The position numbers were made by a program, and so were the translations under genes. From assembly GCA_030550075.1 (NCBI GenBank), contig JAUQQB010000235.1, forward strand, positions 1-5,203: 5,203 nucleotides of DNA, in the 5' to 3' direction. This document shows, one piece after another, positions 1 to 5,074 of the stretch (the first letter of the stretch is position 1; every line of letters begins with the position of its first letter). This DNA comes from Chloroflexota bacterium (GTDB lineage Bacteria > Chloroflexota > Anaerolineae > Thermoflexales > Thermoflexaceae). The notes under the pieces are model-generated. The model had not been told where the DNA came from. It saw only the letters and a program-made list of their open reading frames with translations, and did not search any database.

Positions 1-10
1 CGCGACTCCC

Positions 11-71
11 CCAAAAAATATATTTATCCCCCCTCCCCACGGCCCGTTGGGCCGTGGGGAGGGGGGATAAA
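11..71 (-). terminator. Candidate intrinsic terminator downstream of the gene cluster
   Basis: A perfect inverted repeat has 23-bp arms (23-45 and 49-71) and a 3-base loop (46-48). Read on the minus strand, the GC-rich stem is followed by ATATATTTTTT (22 down to 13 or 12), the layout of a Rho-independent terminator. It lies about 150 bases past the stop of the 220-780 gene, in the right place to end leftward transcription of the cluster. The stem is longer than most terminators and abuts a mobile-element-like repeat (72-121), so it could instead be part of that element. Confidence 0.6.
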
Positions 72-121
72 GGGGGGTGGGGCCATTCTACCTCTTCTCG
101 CGAGCCCCGAACTGCGTAACT
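72..121. repeat. Left copy of a 50-bp direct repeat bracketing the cluster
   Basis: This stretch matches 5093-5143 in the same orientation, base for base except for one extra A in the right copy. Its right end, GAACTGCGTAACTCCT (109-124), is the reverse complement of the AGGAGTTACGCAGTT(G/C) motif that occurs three times near 5043-5168. This looks like one end of a short non-coding mobile element. The other end of this copy would lie left of the hairpin at 23-71 and is not visible here. No transposase is present. Confidence 0.8.
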
Positions 122-219
122 CCTAATAGGGAGTCAGGCGGAACCAGTGCCCCCGATGGCCAGCGAAATATCGCGAGTGATGAAGCAACCCGCCCCAGAT
201 CGCCCAGAGAATTCTCCAA

Positions 220-780
220 TCAGCGCGCCGGAGGCGGGGCCAGGGCCCGGATCGCGTGATCCAGCGCGGCTCGCGTGGAGGATTCGGAGAGGCCATTGAC
301 GATCAACATGGTCACGACAGGCCCGCGGACCTGAAGCCGAACCGCCAGAGAGCCGCCTTCCGAGTCCTTCCAAAAGCCCGTCCAGCCATCCGGATCTTTT
401 TGGAAGCTTAACGAAGCCGTCAGCTGCTCCAATGCGCGCTGGGCTTGCAGGTCATCGGCATAGCGATAGAGATAGTGGCCGACAAAGAGACTGGAGGAGC
501 CGTCCCAAACGATGACCGCGACATGGTAGCCTTCCTGAAACTGAAGAACGATCCGGTCCATGCCAGCTGAGGCCACGGTGTCGGGATTTAGGGGTTGGGA
601 GAGATCCTGAGGGGTGATCGGGCCTTCCTCCAGCAGAAAGCCGTTAGGAAAAGCATCTCGGGGTAATGCCATTGCCTCCAGGGAATCCGGGGTGGGGGAT
701 TGAGCGAAGGCCTGATGCAGGCCGAGGGCAAGGCCTGTCACAAGGACGAGCGCTATCGGGAAGAGCACAAGACGCTTCAT
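220..780 (-). CDS. Secreted protein of unknown function, 186 aa
   Basis: The product begins with a clear Sec-type signal peptide: MKR, a hydrophobic stretch over residues 4-20, then AFA|Q, a type I cleavage site near residues 26/27. There is no cysteine, so it is neither a lipoprotein nor disulfide-bonded. The mature part has alternating hydrophobic strands (about 76-82, 88-94, 99-107) and then an amphipathic helix around 112-126. A second strand block around 144-161 and a closing helix of about 166-181 follow. That is an alpha/beta layout with a possible internal pseudo-repeat. The start is well supported by AAAGGAGG six bases before the ATG (787-794). It is the last gene of the leftward cluster, 154 bases after the tryptophan-rich gene, with a strong hairpin downstream. 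I do not recognise the family; the pattern loosely recalls small extracellular sensor-like domains, but that is not evidence of function. Confidence 0.85.
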   Translation of the reverse strand: MKRLVLFPIALVLVTGLALGLHQAFAQSPTPDSLEAMALPRDAFPNGFLLEEGPITPQDLSQPLNPDTVASAGMDRIVLQFQEGYHVAVIVWDGSSSLFVGHYLYRYADDLQAQRALEQLTASLSFQKDPDGWTGFWKDSEGGSLAVRLQVRGPVVTMLIVNGLSESSTRAALDHAIRALAPPPAR

Positions 781-934
781 GGATTTCCTCCTTTAAAGTT
801 TGAGAGTCGAAAGCCTGAAAGGTTCCTCAGTCACAAGAAGGCCAAAGGCAGCCCTCCCAGCCCTTGATCCTCTTGCTTCCCCTTGCCGGGTAAGGAAAGG
901 AGCCATTGTTCGCCCAGCTATGCCATGTGTTTAC
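781..934. other. Intergenic region before the 220-780 gene
   Basis: A gap of 154 bases between two genes on the same strand. It carries the consensus ribosome binding site of the downstream gene (787-794). I found no convincing -35/-10 pair and no strong terminator, which is compatible with read-through from 935-1327. Confidence 0.5.
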
Positions 935-1327
935 TCAATCGAACCACAACCTTGCTTGATAGTTGTAGGGTTGCCATTTGGGTCCCCACGGAGGTTCGGT
1001 CAAAAGCCATCCCCGCCTGGGCAGCAATAACACATTTCGATCGTTTCCCCACCAGTTCCAGATGCAGCCTGAGCTTGACCCGCAGGTCGCCGCATCGCCG
1101 CCGGGCCCGAGATAATGCTGATTATGACCATACCGTCCCGAGAAGAAAGCCCCATAATGTGGTCCTTCCCAGGTCCAGTAAGCCACAGCAACCGCGTTAG
1201 CGGTAACAGTCCCCCACCATTGGGGTTGTGGGGGAGATGGGGCAACCTGTGCTGAGGTGGATCCTGTAGATAACAAAATTCCCAGCGCGCCAAGGAAGAC
1301 CCATCCGGGTATCCTTCTGACCCGCAT
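935..1327 (-). CDS. Small secreted tryptophan-rich protein, 130 aa
   Basis: A basic N-terminus (MRVRR) and a hydrophobic core to about residue 20 lead to a probable signal peptidase site TSA|Q (26/27). The remaining ~104 residues hold 11 tryptophans (37, 38, 51, 53, 90, 92, 93, 107, 114, 118, 128) plus many Tyr and Gly, and one close cysteine pair, C82 and C88, that could form a disulfide. No low-complexity repeat explains the composition. The start is fixed by GGGAGG six bases upstream (1334-1339). The 31 bases before the ATG are identical to those before the 3130-3753 gene. The signal peptides also align (MRVRRIPGWVFL against MWTRKMLGWISL), but the mature regions do not align convincingly. 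An aromatic-rich exported protein could bind polysaccharide or membrane, or be a toxin-like peptide; I cannot choose among these and do not recognise the family. Confidence 0.75.
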   Translation of the reverse strand: MRVRRIPGWVFLGALGILLSTGSTSAQVAPSPPQPQWWGTVTANAVAVAYWTWEGPHYGAFFSGRYGHNQHYLGPGGDAATCGSSSGCIWNWWGNDRNVLLLPRRGWLLTEPPWGPKWQPYNYQARLWFD

Positions 1328-1549
1328 CGCGCACCTCCCGCAAGGAGTTTTTCCTGCAGTAAGAGCTTACGGCAATTTGTTTCCCCCATGGTCCCCACCG
1401 ATAGGGGACGGACTGTCCCCTATGATGGGGGATGGGGAAGCAGGGAAGGTCCAGGGGCGAAGGGGTGGTCGTATGGAAGCGCGGGATGTCGCCCTCCGAA
1501 CCTTGATTTTCCGGTATGTTGTCGCAATGGGGAGATCGGAGTCTCGTCC
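1328..1549. repeat. Duplicated leader region, copy B (upstream of 935-1327)
   Basis: This region aligns end to end with 3754-3976, with a net length difference of one base. The first 31 bases (1328-1358) are identical, and over the first 69 bases I count four differences. Divergence is higher further out. It includes the ribosome binding site, the hairpin at 1393-1430, and sequence matching the last codons of the regulator gene at 3946-4659. It shows that a block spanning regulator tail, leader and signal-peptide start was duplicated. Confidence 0.9.
1393..1430. promoter_or_regulatory. Palindromic hairpin in leader copy B
   Basis: The core is GGGGACGGACTGTCCCC (1404-1420), an inverted repeat centred on 1412 with one G-T pair. 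It is extended outwards by ATA/TAT and CCCCA/TGGGG arms. The equivalent hairpin exists in leader copy A (3819-3857) with different outer bases that still pair. It could be an operator for a dimeric regulator or an RNA structure in the 5' leader. There is no T-run, so it is unlikely to be a simple terminator. Confidence 0.5.
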
Positions 1550-1616
1550 TTCCTCCCTCCTCTATTCAGTATTCAGTGGGGAAGTGATTTATTGGGGATC
1601 GGGCTGGCCTTCTATG
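1550..1616. other. 67-bp segment present only in duplicate copy B
   Basis: On alignment of the two duplicates, sequence stays homologous up to 1549 (3976 in copy A) and resumes at 1617 (3977 in copy A). These 67 bases have no counterpart. The length is not a multiple of three, so it shifts the frame of the regulator remnant, which now ends at a TAA inside it (1589-1591). It contains ATTCAGT twice in tandem (1564-1577). Either it was inserted here or it was lost from the intact regulator copy. Confidence 0.6.
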
Positions 1617-1771
1617 ACGGCTTCCAACAGGGCGTGCTCGTCCGGGAGCGGTTCAAGGGTCCAGAGGGCGGCCCAGATGGAGACAGGGGCGCGAAACCTG
1701 GCACGCCGATGCAGCGGCGTGAGAACACCCTCCGCGCGAAATCCCGAGAGGGTGAAGATTCCCAGAGACCC
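1589..1771 (-). pseudogene. Remnant of a LuxR-type regulator C-terminus
   Basis: Read on the minus strand, this open stretch of 61 codons has no start codon and follows an in-frame TAG (1772-1774). Its distal part encodes TLEPLPDEHALLEAV, against DLEPLPDEQTLLEAV near residues 214-228 of the intact regulator at 3946-4659, and the DNA around it aligns too. Homology fades above about 1690, so the receiver and helix-turn-helix domains are missing. The end of the frame lies in a 67-bp segment absent from the intact gene. It lies just after the lipoprotein gene and before the leader of the 935-1327 gene, mirroring the intact regulator's position before the 3130-3753 gene. I infer it is a dead leftover of a duplicated regulator-plus-secreted-protein unit. 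Confidence 0.65.
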
Positions 1772-1814
1772 CTACAGTTGGCCACGATAGGATGAGCTTG
1801 ATTGGAGACTCCGC

Positions 1815-2843
1815 TTATGGATCTTCCACGCGAATCGCAATCCGTTGCGAGCCGAGCACAAAGGGAGCCCAGACCTCTCGTTCCCGGATCGAGCGATACG
1901 GGTCGAACACATAGACGACCTGCATCTGATAGATCCCCGGTGTGGAGGGAAGTATCACCTCGCCGGCGAGGATTGCCTCTGTGTCCGGCTCCAGATGAAG
2001 TGTCCACACTTCACGGCCGCGAAAGGGGATTTGCCGGAAGTTCCAGAAGAAGATCAGGGCATAATCCACCCCTTTATCTCCCCCCAAATTAGAGGCCCAC
2101 AGAGCGATTGGCTGTGGCTGGCCCACTTTTCCATCCACCACGGTCAGCTGCCGCCCGGGGCGAGAAGGGTGATCCCATGGCCCCTGCGGGGGACGGACCA
2201 AGGCGACCCCGAGACTGAGAGTGACTCCTCGAGGGATGGGGGCTCCATGGAGAACAGGCCGCATCTCCCGGGCGGGACGGTGATCGAGGCCCACGCGAAT
2301 CCGGGCTCGTCGGCCGACCAGCCGCGGATCCATGGAGAGGCGATCAAAGGGATTGGTGGAGAAATCCAGTGGGTCCAGGAATGCGATAACTATCAGGTCA
2401 TGCAGTCCTTCCTCCGGAAGATCGATGCGCATAGGGAGCTCAATATCCCCCCCGGGAAGCAGGGGGATTAAGTGAAGCATTCCATATTTTCCGTTCAATT
2501 CGAAAGGGATCTGCTGATAATCCAGAATGGCCGTCACCAGGACGGTGATAGGTTGTCCCACGTGAAGAATCAGATAGGGGGCAAAAGGCTGACCAGGAGG
2601 CAGCGAGATCTCCTCGGTCTGCGGCCTCTGGAGCGGAGGCAGATGTCGGTGCTCCGGCCAGACGAAACCTATGCCTGCCCGACGGGATGGGAACCCCCAA
2701 TCCACGGCAGGTCGTTGGACCTCGTGAACAATCACTCCAGGGATTTCGCCAGGCGGAAGAAAACGGTCCGCCGGTGGGCGACATCCAAGGTCCCAGATCA
2801 AGGTGAGCCACGCGAGGATCCTAAGCCATCTCTTTACATGCAT
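1815..2843 (-). CDS. Probable lipoprotein or membrane-anchored protein with two similar beta-rich halves, 342 aa
   Basis: The N-terminus MHVKRW, a hydrophobic stretch (7-19) and Gly20-Cys21 suggest a lipoprotein signal peptide. Asp18 at the -3 position makes the lipobox imperfect, so the segment might instead be an uncleaved anchor. The rest is rich in proline and hydrophobic strands. It falls into two related halves. QQIPF (110-114) matches RQIPF (270-274), each followed by a strand pair ending in FLDP (155-158) or VFDP (312-315), then RRARIRV (178-184) or QRIAIRV (333-339). This suggests two tandem Ig-like beta-sandwich domains, an inference from pattern. I chose the ATG at 2843 because GGAGAG lies nine bases upstream (2853-2858) and the signal sequence starts there. 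An in-frame ATG at 2924 would add 27 non-signal residues. It is 286 bases from the preceding gene. Likely outside the membrane; function unknown. Confidence 0.75.
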   Translation of the reverse strand: MHVKRWLRILAWLTLIWDLGCRPPADRFLPPGEIPGVIVHEVQRPAVDWGFPSRRAGIGFVWPEHRHLPPLQRPQTEEISLPPGQPFAPYLILHVGQPITVLVTAILDYQQIPFELNGKYGMLHLIPLLPGGDIELPMRIDLPEEGLHDLIVIAFLDPLDFSTNPFDRLSMDPRLVGRRARIRVGLDHRPAREMRPVLHGAPIPRGVTLSLGVALVRPPQGPWDHPSRPGRQLTVVDGKVGQPQPIALWASNLGGDKGVDYALIFFWNFRQIPFRGREVWTLHLEPDTEAILAGEVILPSTPGIYQMQVVYVFDPYRSIREREVWAPFVLGSQRIAIRVEDP

Positions 2844-3129
2844 CGCATGAAACTCTCCAGGATGCTGAAGTCGGGGAAAATACTTGAGGCGGCAAAGCCG
2901 TGCCGCAAGCATTCTCTCGCTCATGTATTTTCATCCGATCCTTCCACAGCCTTCTCTGTTCTCCCTGCGCCGCCTTGCAATATGAGTGACAATGGAGAAG
3001 GGCATAGAGGACACGATCGAAAGCGCGAATAGGGCTTGTTCTCAACGGGGCCTGAGGCCCGGGGGGTGTCTCCTGCCCCTCTTAAAACCCCTGGAAGAAA
3101 AGCCAGCAATCTAATATTATGGAAAACCA
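2844..3129. other. Intergenic region between the secreted-protein and lipoprotein genes
   Basis: These 286 bases carry the ribosome binding site of the lipoprotein gene (2853-2858) and two small inverted repeats. One is GCGGCA/TGCCGC (2889-2894 with 2901-2906), the other GGGCC/GGCCC (3048-3052 with 3056-3060). Neither has a following T-run on the minus strand, so I do not call a terminator. I see no convincing promoter, although the gap is large enough to hold one. Confidence 0.45.
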
Positions 3130-3753
3130 CTAAAAGAGACATCCAGTCGCAACATCGCTGGTTTTGAAATCGTTATCCTGGTAACCATCTGTGTGAAAAT
3201 GGTGAAATGATTCGGCGTAAATGTTACGACAAAAACCAGGATACCAAAAATATGTAATACAAGTGGCGCGGTGCCCTGAGCGATAATCTTGGCAGCGTGA
3301 CCACCAAGCGGAGTCGGAGAGCGGCCGAAGGAAGCCATCCACCAGGATTTGCTGCTCAAAAAGGTCGGAGTCGCTTGTGTGCGATCCGTAGTGCCCAAAT
3401 CCTGGGGGTTCCCAGTGAATCCAGGCGTCGGTATATCCGCTACGATAAAGAGTCAGAATACTGAAGGAAGATGAGGGAGGGCCTGCCTCCCCAAGTGATC
3501 GAATGGGCACTCGTCGGATTGCCCCTGGCTCAAAAACCTTATACCCATTTACTCCTGGTATCATTCCAGGAAATGATGGACCTCGTTGAGGATCCAGGAG
3601 AGTTGTAGTGTTTGATTCGGATTGTGGCGTAGTCTGAACAGGAGGAGTTTCCGTTTGCGCATGGACAGACTTTGTGTCCATTCGCCAGCCGACATCGTTA
3701 GCGCTTAGGAGGATGATCAGGCTGATCCATCCGAGCATTTTCCGGGTCCACAT
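3130..3753 (-). CDS. Secreted cysteine-containing protein of unknown function, 207 aa
   Basis: The first ~32 residues form a signal peptide: basic start, a hydrophobic core over about 7-18, and a possible cleavage site VHA|Q (32/33). A Thr/Ser/Pro/Gln-rich linker follows (33-62). The rest is a compact domain rich in Tyr, Trp, His and Gly, with four cysteines (154, 165, 175, 205) that could form two disulfides. A histidine cluster sits at 184, 185 and 187. The start follows GGGAGG by six bases (3760-3765), in a leader duplicated before the 935-1327 gene. The stop is TAG at 3130. By eye the coding DNA is more AT-rich than the neighbouring genes, especially in its 3' third, which may mean a different origin for the mature part. 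It follows the regulator gene by 192 bases on the same strand. I do not recognise the family. Confidence 0.75.
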   Translation of the reverse strand: MWTRKMLGWISLIILLSANDVGWRMDTKSVHAQTETPPVQTTPQSESNTTTLLDPQRGPSFPGMIPGVNGYKVFEPGAIRRVPIRSLGEAGPPSSSFSILTLYRSGYTDAWIHWEPPGFGHYGSHTSDSDLFEQQILVDGFLRPLSDSAWWSRCQDYRSGHRATCITYFWYPGFCRNIYAESFHHFHTDGYQDNDFKTSDVATGCLF

Positions 3754-3976
3754 CGCGCACCTCCCGCAAGGAGTTTTTCCTGCACTAAGAGCTTACTGCA
3801 ATTTGCTTTCCCCATGGTCCCCATCAATGGGGGACAGGCTGTCCCCTTTAATGGAGGACAGGGAAACAGGGAAGATCCAGGGGCAGAGGGGTAGGCCGTA
3901 TGGAAGCGCGGGACGTCGCTCCCCGAATCTTGACTTTCCAGCATGTCATCGCAATGGGGAGATCGGAGTCTCGTCC
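3754..3976. repeat. Duplicated leader region, copy A (upstream of 3130-3753)
   Basis: This is the counterpart of 1328-1549. It covers the leader of the secreted-protein gene and runs into the last codons of the regulator gene, whose stop is at 3946-3948. The homology continues into the regulator coding sequence from 3977 to about 4034, matched by 1617 to about 1674. Because the regulator is intact here, this is probably the more complete version of the unit. Confidence 0.9.
3819..3857. promoter_or_regulatory. Palindromic hairpin in leader copy A
   Basis: The core GGGGACAGGCTGTCCCC (3830-3846) is a perfect inverted repeat with 8-bp arms around one central base. Outer arms CCCCATCAAT and TTAATGGAGG extend it with a small bulge. 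It lies between the regulator stop and the secreted-protein start, about 65 bases before the latter's ATG. The same structure occurs in leader copy B. It is a candidate operator, possibly for the LuxR-type regulator encoded next door, or a leader RNA structure. Confidence 0.5.
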
Positions 3977-4659
3977 ACGGCCTCCAGCAAGGTTTGTTCG
4001 TCCGGCAGCGGTTCCAGATCCAGCAGGACAGCCCAGCGCGGGTCTTTCAGTCCGCCCCGGGCCAGCCAGCGGGCCAGATCTACCCGGTCGACTCGTCCCA
4101 GCCGATCCAGCGCCCGGTTTAGATGGGTGCGCACGGTCTCCCTCGAGCATCTGAGCCATTGGGCAATTTCCCTGTCGCTCAGCCCATGCGCAGCCGCCCA
4201 GGCCACCTGTCGCTGACGTGGGCTCAGAGTCGTCCACGGCGTCCCCCACATGGTCCACCAGCGCTGGATGCGGTCAGGGGCCTCCGGAGTCCAGAGGGAG
4301 GAGCCTTCCAGAGCTTGGCGAAGGGCAAGGATGAGGGAGTCCCCCATCGAATCCAGCCAAAGACATCCGGCGGCCCCCGCCCGATAGGCCAGCGCCTCTA
4401 CGATGGGATCCGGTTGGATAGCAAACATGATGCCCGAGAGGGCGGGGAAGGCGTTGCGGGCGTGGTGGAGCAGGCGGGGGCCGTTCGCATCGGGGAGCTC
4501 AGAGGCGATCACGAGGAATGAAACGGGACAAGCGGCCAGCTGATGGTGGGCTTCGGCGGCGGTGGAGGCCGTCCAGGCGATGGAGAAGCCCGAGGCCTCG
4601 AGCAACCGACGCCAGGCGGCCAGGCGGAGAGGATCCAGATCCACCAGACCCAGCATCAT
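3946..4659 (-). CDS. LuxR/NarL-family response-regulator-like transcription factor with a degenerate receiver, 237 aa
   Basis: Residues 1-120 have the fold pattern of a receiver domain (VDLDP at 6-10, SELPDANGP at 53-61, AGAAGCLWLD at 94-103). The C-terminal part is a GerE-type helix-turn-helix (about 143-203) with the hallmark TLSPRQRQV, GLSDREIAQWL and SRETVRTHLNRAL, so DNA binding is secure. The receiver looks unable to take a phosphoryl group. By alignment the acceptor Asp is Ala52, the conserved Thr/Ser is Ala80 and the conserved Lys is Leu102. One acidic pocket residue is replaced by Leu8. It probably responds to something other than phosphorylation, or acts constitutively. Start: ACCTCC on the plus strand (4664-4669) is a GGAGGT site 4 bases before the ATG at 4659 and 7 before the ATG at 4656; either may be used. 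A frame opening at 4761 lies upstream of the promoter and is unlikely. No histidine kinase gene is in the window. A fragment of a related gene lies at 1589-1771. Confidence 0.92.
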   Translation of the reverse strand: MMLGLVDLDPLRLAAWRRLLEASGFSIAWTASTAAEAHHQLAACPVSFLVIASELPDANGPRLLHHARNAFPALSGIMFAIQPDPIVEALAYRAGAAGCLWLDSMGDSLILALRQALEGSSLWTPEAPDRIQRWWTMWGTPWTTLSPRQRQVAWAAAHGLSDREIAQWLRCSRETVRTHLNRALDRLGRVDRVDLARWLARGGLKDPRWAVLLDLEPLPDEQTLLEAVDETPISPLR

Positions 4660-4687
4660 TCGCACCTCCGGCCAGCGTACCAAAAAG

Positions 4688-4717
4688 ATTATAGCATGCC
4701 AACCAATACAGGTTGAA
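4688..4717 (-). promoter_or_regulatory. Extended -10 sigma-70-type promoter of the regulator gene
   Basis: On the minus strand the sequence reads TGCTATAAT, a perfect -10 hexamer (4693-4688) with the TGN extension (4696-4694). A weak -35, TTCAAC (4717-4712), lies 18 bases upstream. Extended -10 promoters tolerate poor -35 boxes. Transcription would start near 4681, giving a leader of about 20 bases that contains the ribosome binding site. This supports the start codon at 4659 or 4656 and makes this the likely main promoter of the leftward cluster. Confidence 0.75.
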
Positions 4718-4888
4718 CGATTACAAGCTCTCCATGTGGATATACCCGCGAAGAGGCTCAAGGGTTGGGGGGATGAAAACCTTCGAGGGCTGAGCCCGAT
4801 ACCGTCTTTTAGTGGGTCAGGCGGTCAGGAGAGGGGAGAATCGAGGAGGTTTTGCGGCGGCTCTCAGCGGCTGCAAGACCTGACCTCA

Positions 4889-4934
4889 ATTTTTCCCTCC
4901 CCCGTGCGGCCAAGCCATAAGGAGGAGGGAATTT
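4889..4934. repeat. Inverted repeat in the upstream region
   Basis: TTCCCTCC (4893-4900) pairs with GGAGGGAA (4924-4931), extended by flanking T-rich and AATTT bases with a two-base offset. The loop is about 23 bases. Its right arm overlaps the outer arm of the next palindrome (4929-4979), so the two hairpins are mutually exclusive in part. Confidence 0.5.
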
Positions 4935-4979
4935 GTGGGATATAGGCTGCTGAAGGCGGCCTATATCCTGCAAAAATTC
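4929..4979. repeat. Long imperfect palindrome
   Basis: The core arms GGATATAGGC (4938-4947) and GCCTATATCC (4959-4968) match perfectly. An outer GAATTTG (4929-4935) faces CAAAAATTC (4971-4979) with two extra A, and three inner bases can also pair. Neither strand shows a T-run directly after the stem, so a terminator is not a good call. It could be a protein binding site or a remnant of a mobile element. Confidence 0.6.
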
Positions 4980-5012
4980 GGAAGGCCCATCGGATTTCCC
5001 TCTTCTTCCTAA

Positions 5013-5040
5013 TTGTGAAGCGATTCATACCGTCTATACT
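5013..5040 (+). promoter_or_regulatory. Possible rightward sigma-70-type promoter
   Basis: TTGTGA (5013-5018) and TATACT (5035-5040) are separated by 16 bases and resemble -35 and -10 boxes with 4/6 and 5/6 consensus matches. It would drive transcription to the right, into the terminal repeats and out of the window. No gene is visible downstream here, so it may be a chance match. Confidence 0.3.
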
Positions 5041-5042
5041 AT

Positions 5043-5074
5043 AGGAGTTACGCAGTTGAGGAGTTACGCAGTTG
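5043..5074. repeat. Tandem pair of a 16-bp mobile-element end
   Basis: AGGAGTTACGCAGTTG occurs twice back to back (5043-5058 and 5059-5074) without mismatch. A variant with one change, AGGACTTACGCAGTTG, is at 5153-5168. Inverted versions are at 109-124 and 5131-5146. A motif repeated in both orientations at both window ends is typical of terminal inverted repeats, and a tandem pair suggests one element inserted next to the end of another. Confidence 0.8.

Larger units (their letters stand above)
4718..5042. other. Non-coding region upstream of the cluster with nested inverted repeats
   Basis: No credible gene is seen here; open frames are short and lack a ribosome binding site or a plausible protein. 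Two structured elements lie at 4889-4934 and 4929-4979 and are annotated separately. The stretch 4740-4885 shows nothing I can interpret. Confidence 0.5.

Noticed and set aside
935..1327. Lactococcin 972-like bacteriocin identity for the tryptophan-rich protein
   Set aside because: A small secreted aromatic-rich protein recalls that family superficially, but I could not place its conserved motifs, and no dedicated transporter or immunity gene is evident.
1257..1790. Long plus-strand open frames opposite the leader and regulator remnant
   Set aside because: They run antisense to the duplicated leader and give compositionally odd, Ser/Arg/Pro-rich translations with no ribosome binding site. 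The matching frame at 3674-4216 exists only because the DNA is duplicated.
1845..2471. Plus-strand open frames of about 190-210 codons opposite the lipoprotein gene
   Set aside because: They mirror the GC-rich minus-strand coding sequence and show no domain, signal or ribosome binding site.
2844..2924. Upstream in-frame start for the lipoprotein gene at 2924
   Set aside because: It would place 27 polar and basic residues before the signal sequence and has only a weak ribosome binding site; the ATG at 2843 has GGAGAG at good spacing and starts the signal peptide directly.
3048..3060. GGGCC/GGCCC hairpin as terminator after the 3130-3753 gene
   Set aside because: The stem is only five pairs and no T-run follows on the minus strand.
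3111..3120. AT-rich CTAATATTAT as a promoter -10 for the lipoprotein gene
   Set aside because: No recognisable -35 lies at a usable distance, and AT-rich stretches are expected just after a gene end.
4660..4761. Longer regulator reading frame starting at 4761
   Set aside because: The added 34 residues do not belong to a receiver domain, and the extended -10 promoter lies inside that stretch, so the transcript would begin after this start.
4562..4945. Plus-strand open frame of 127 codons upstream of and across the regulator start
   Set aside because: It overlaps the regulator N-terminus and its promoter in antisense, and its translation is not protein-like.
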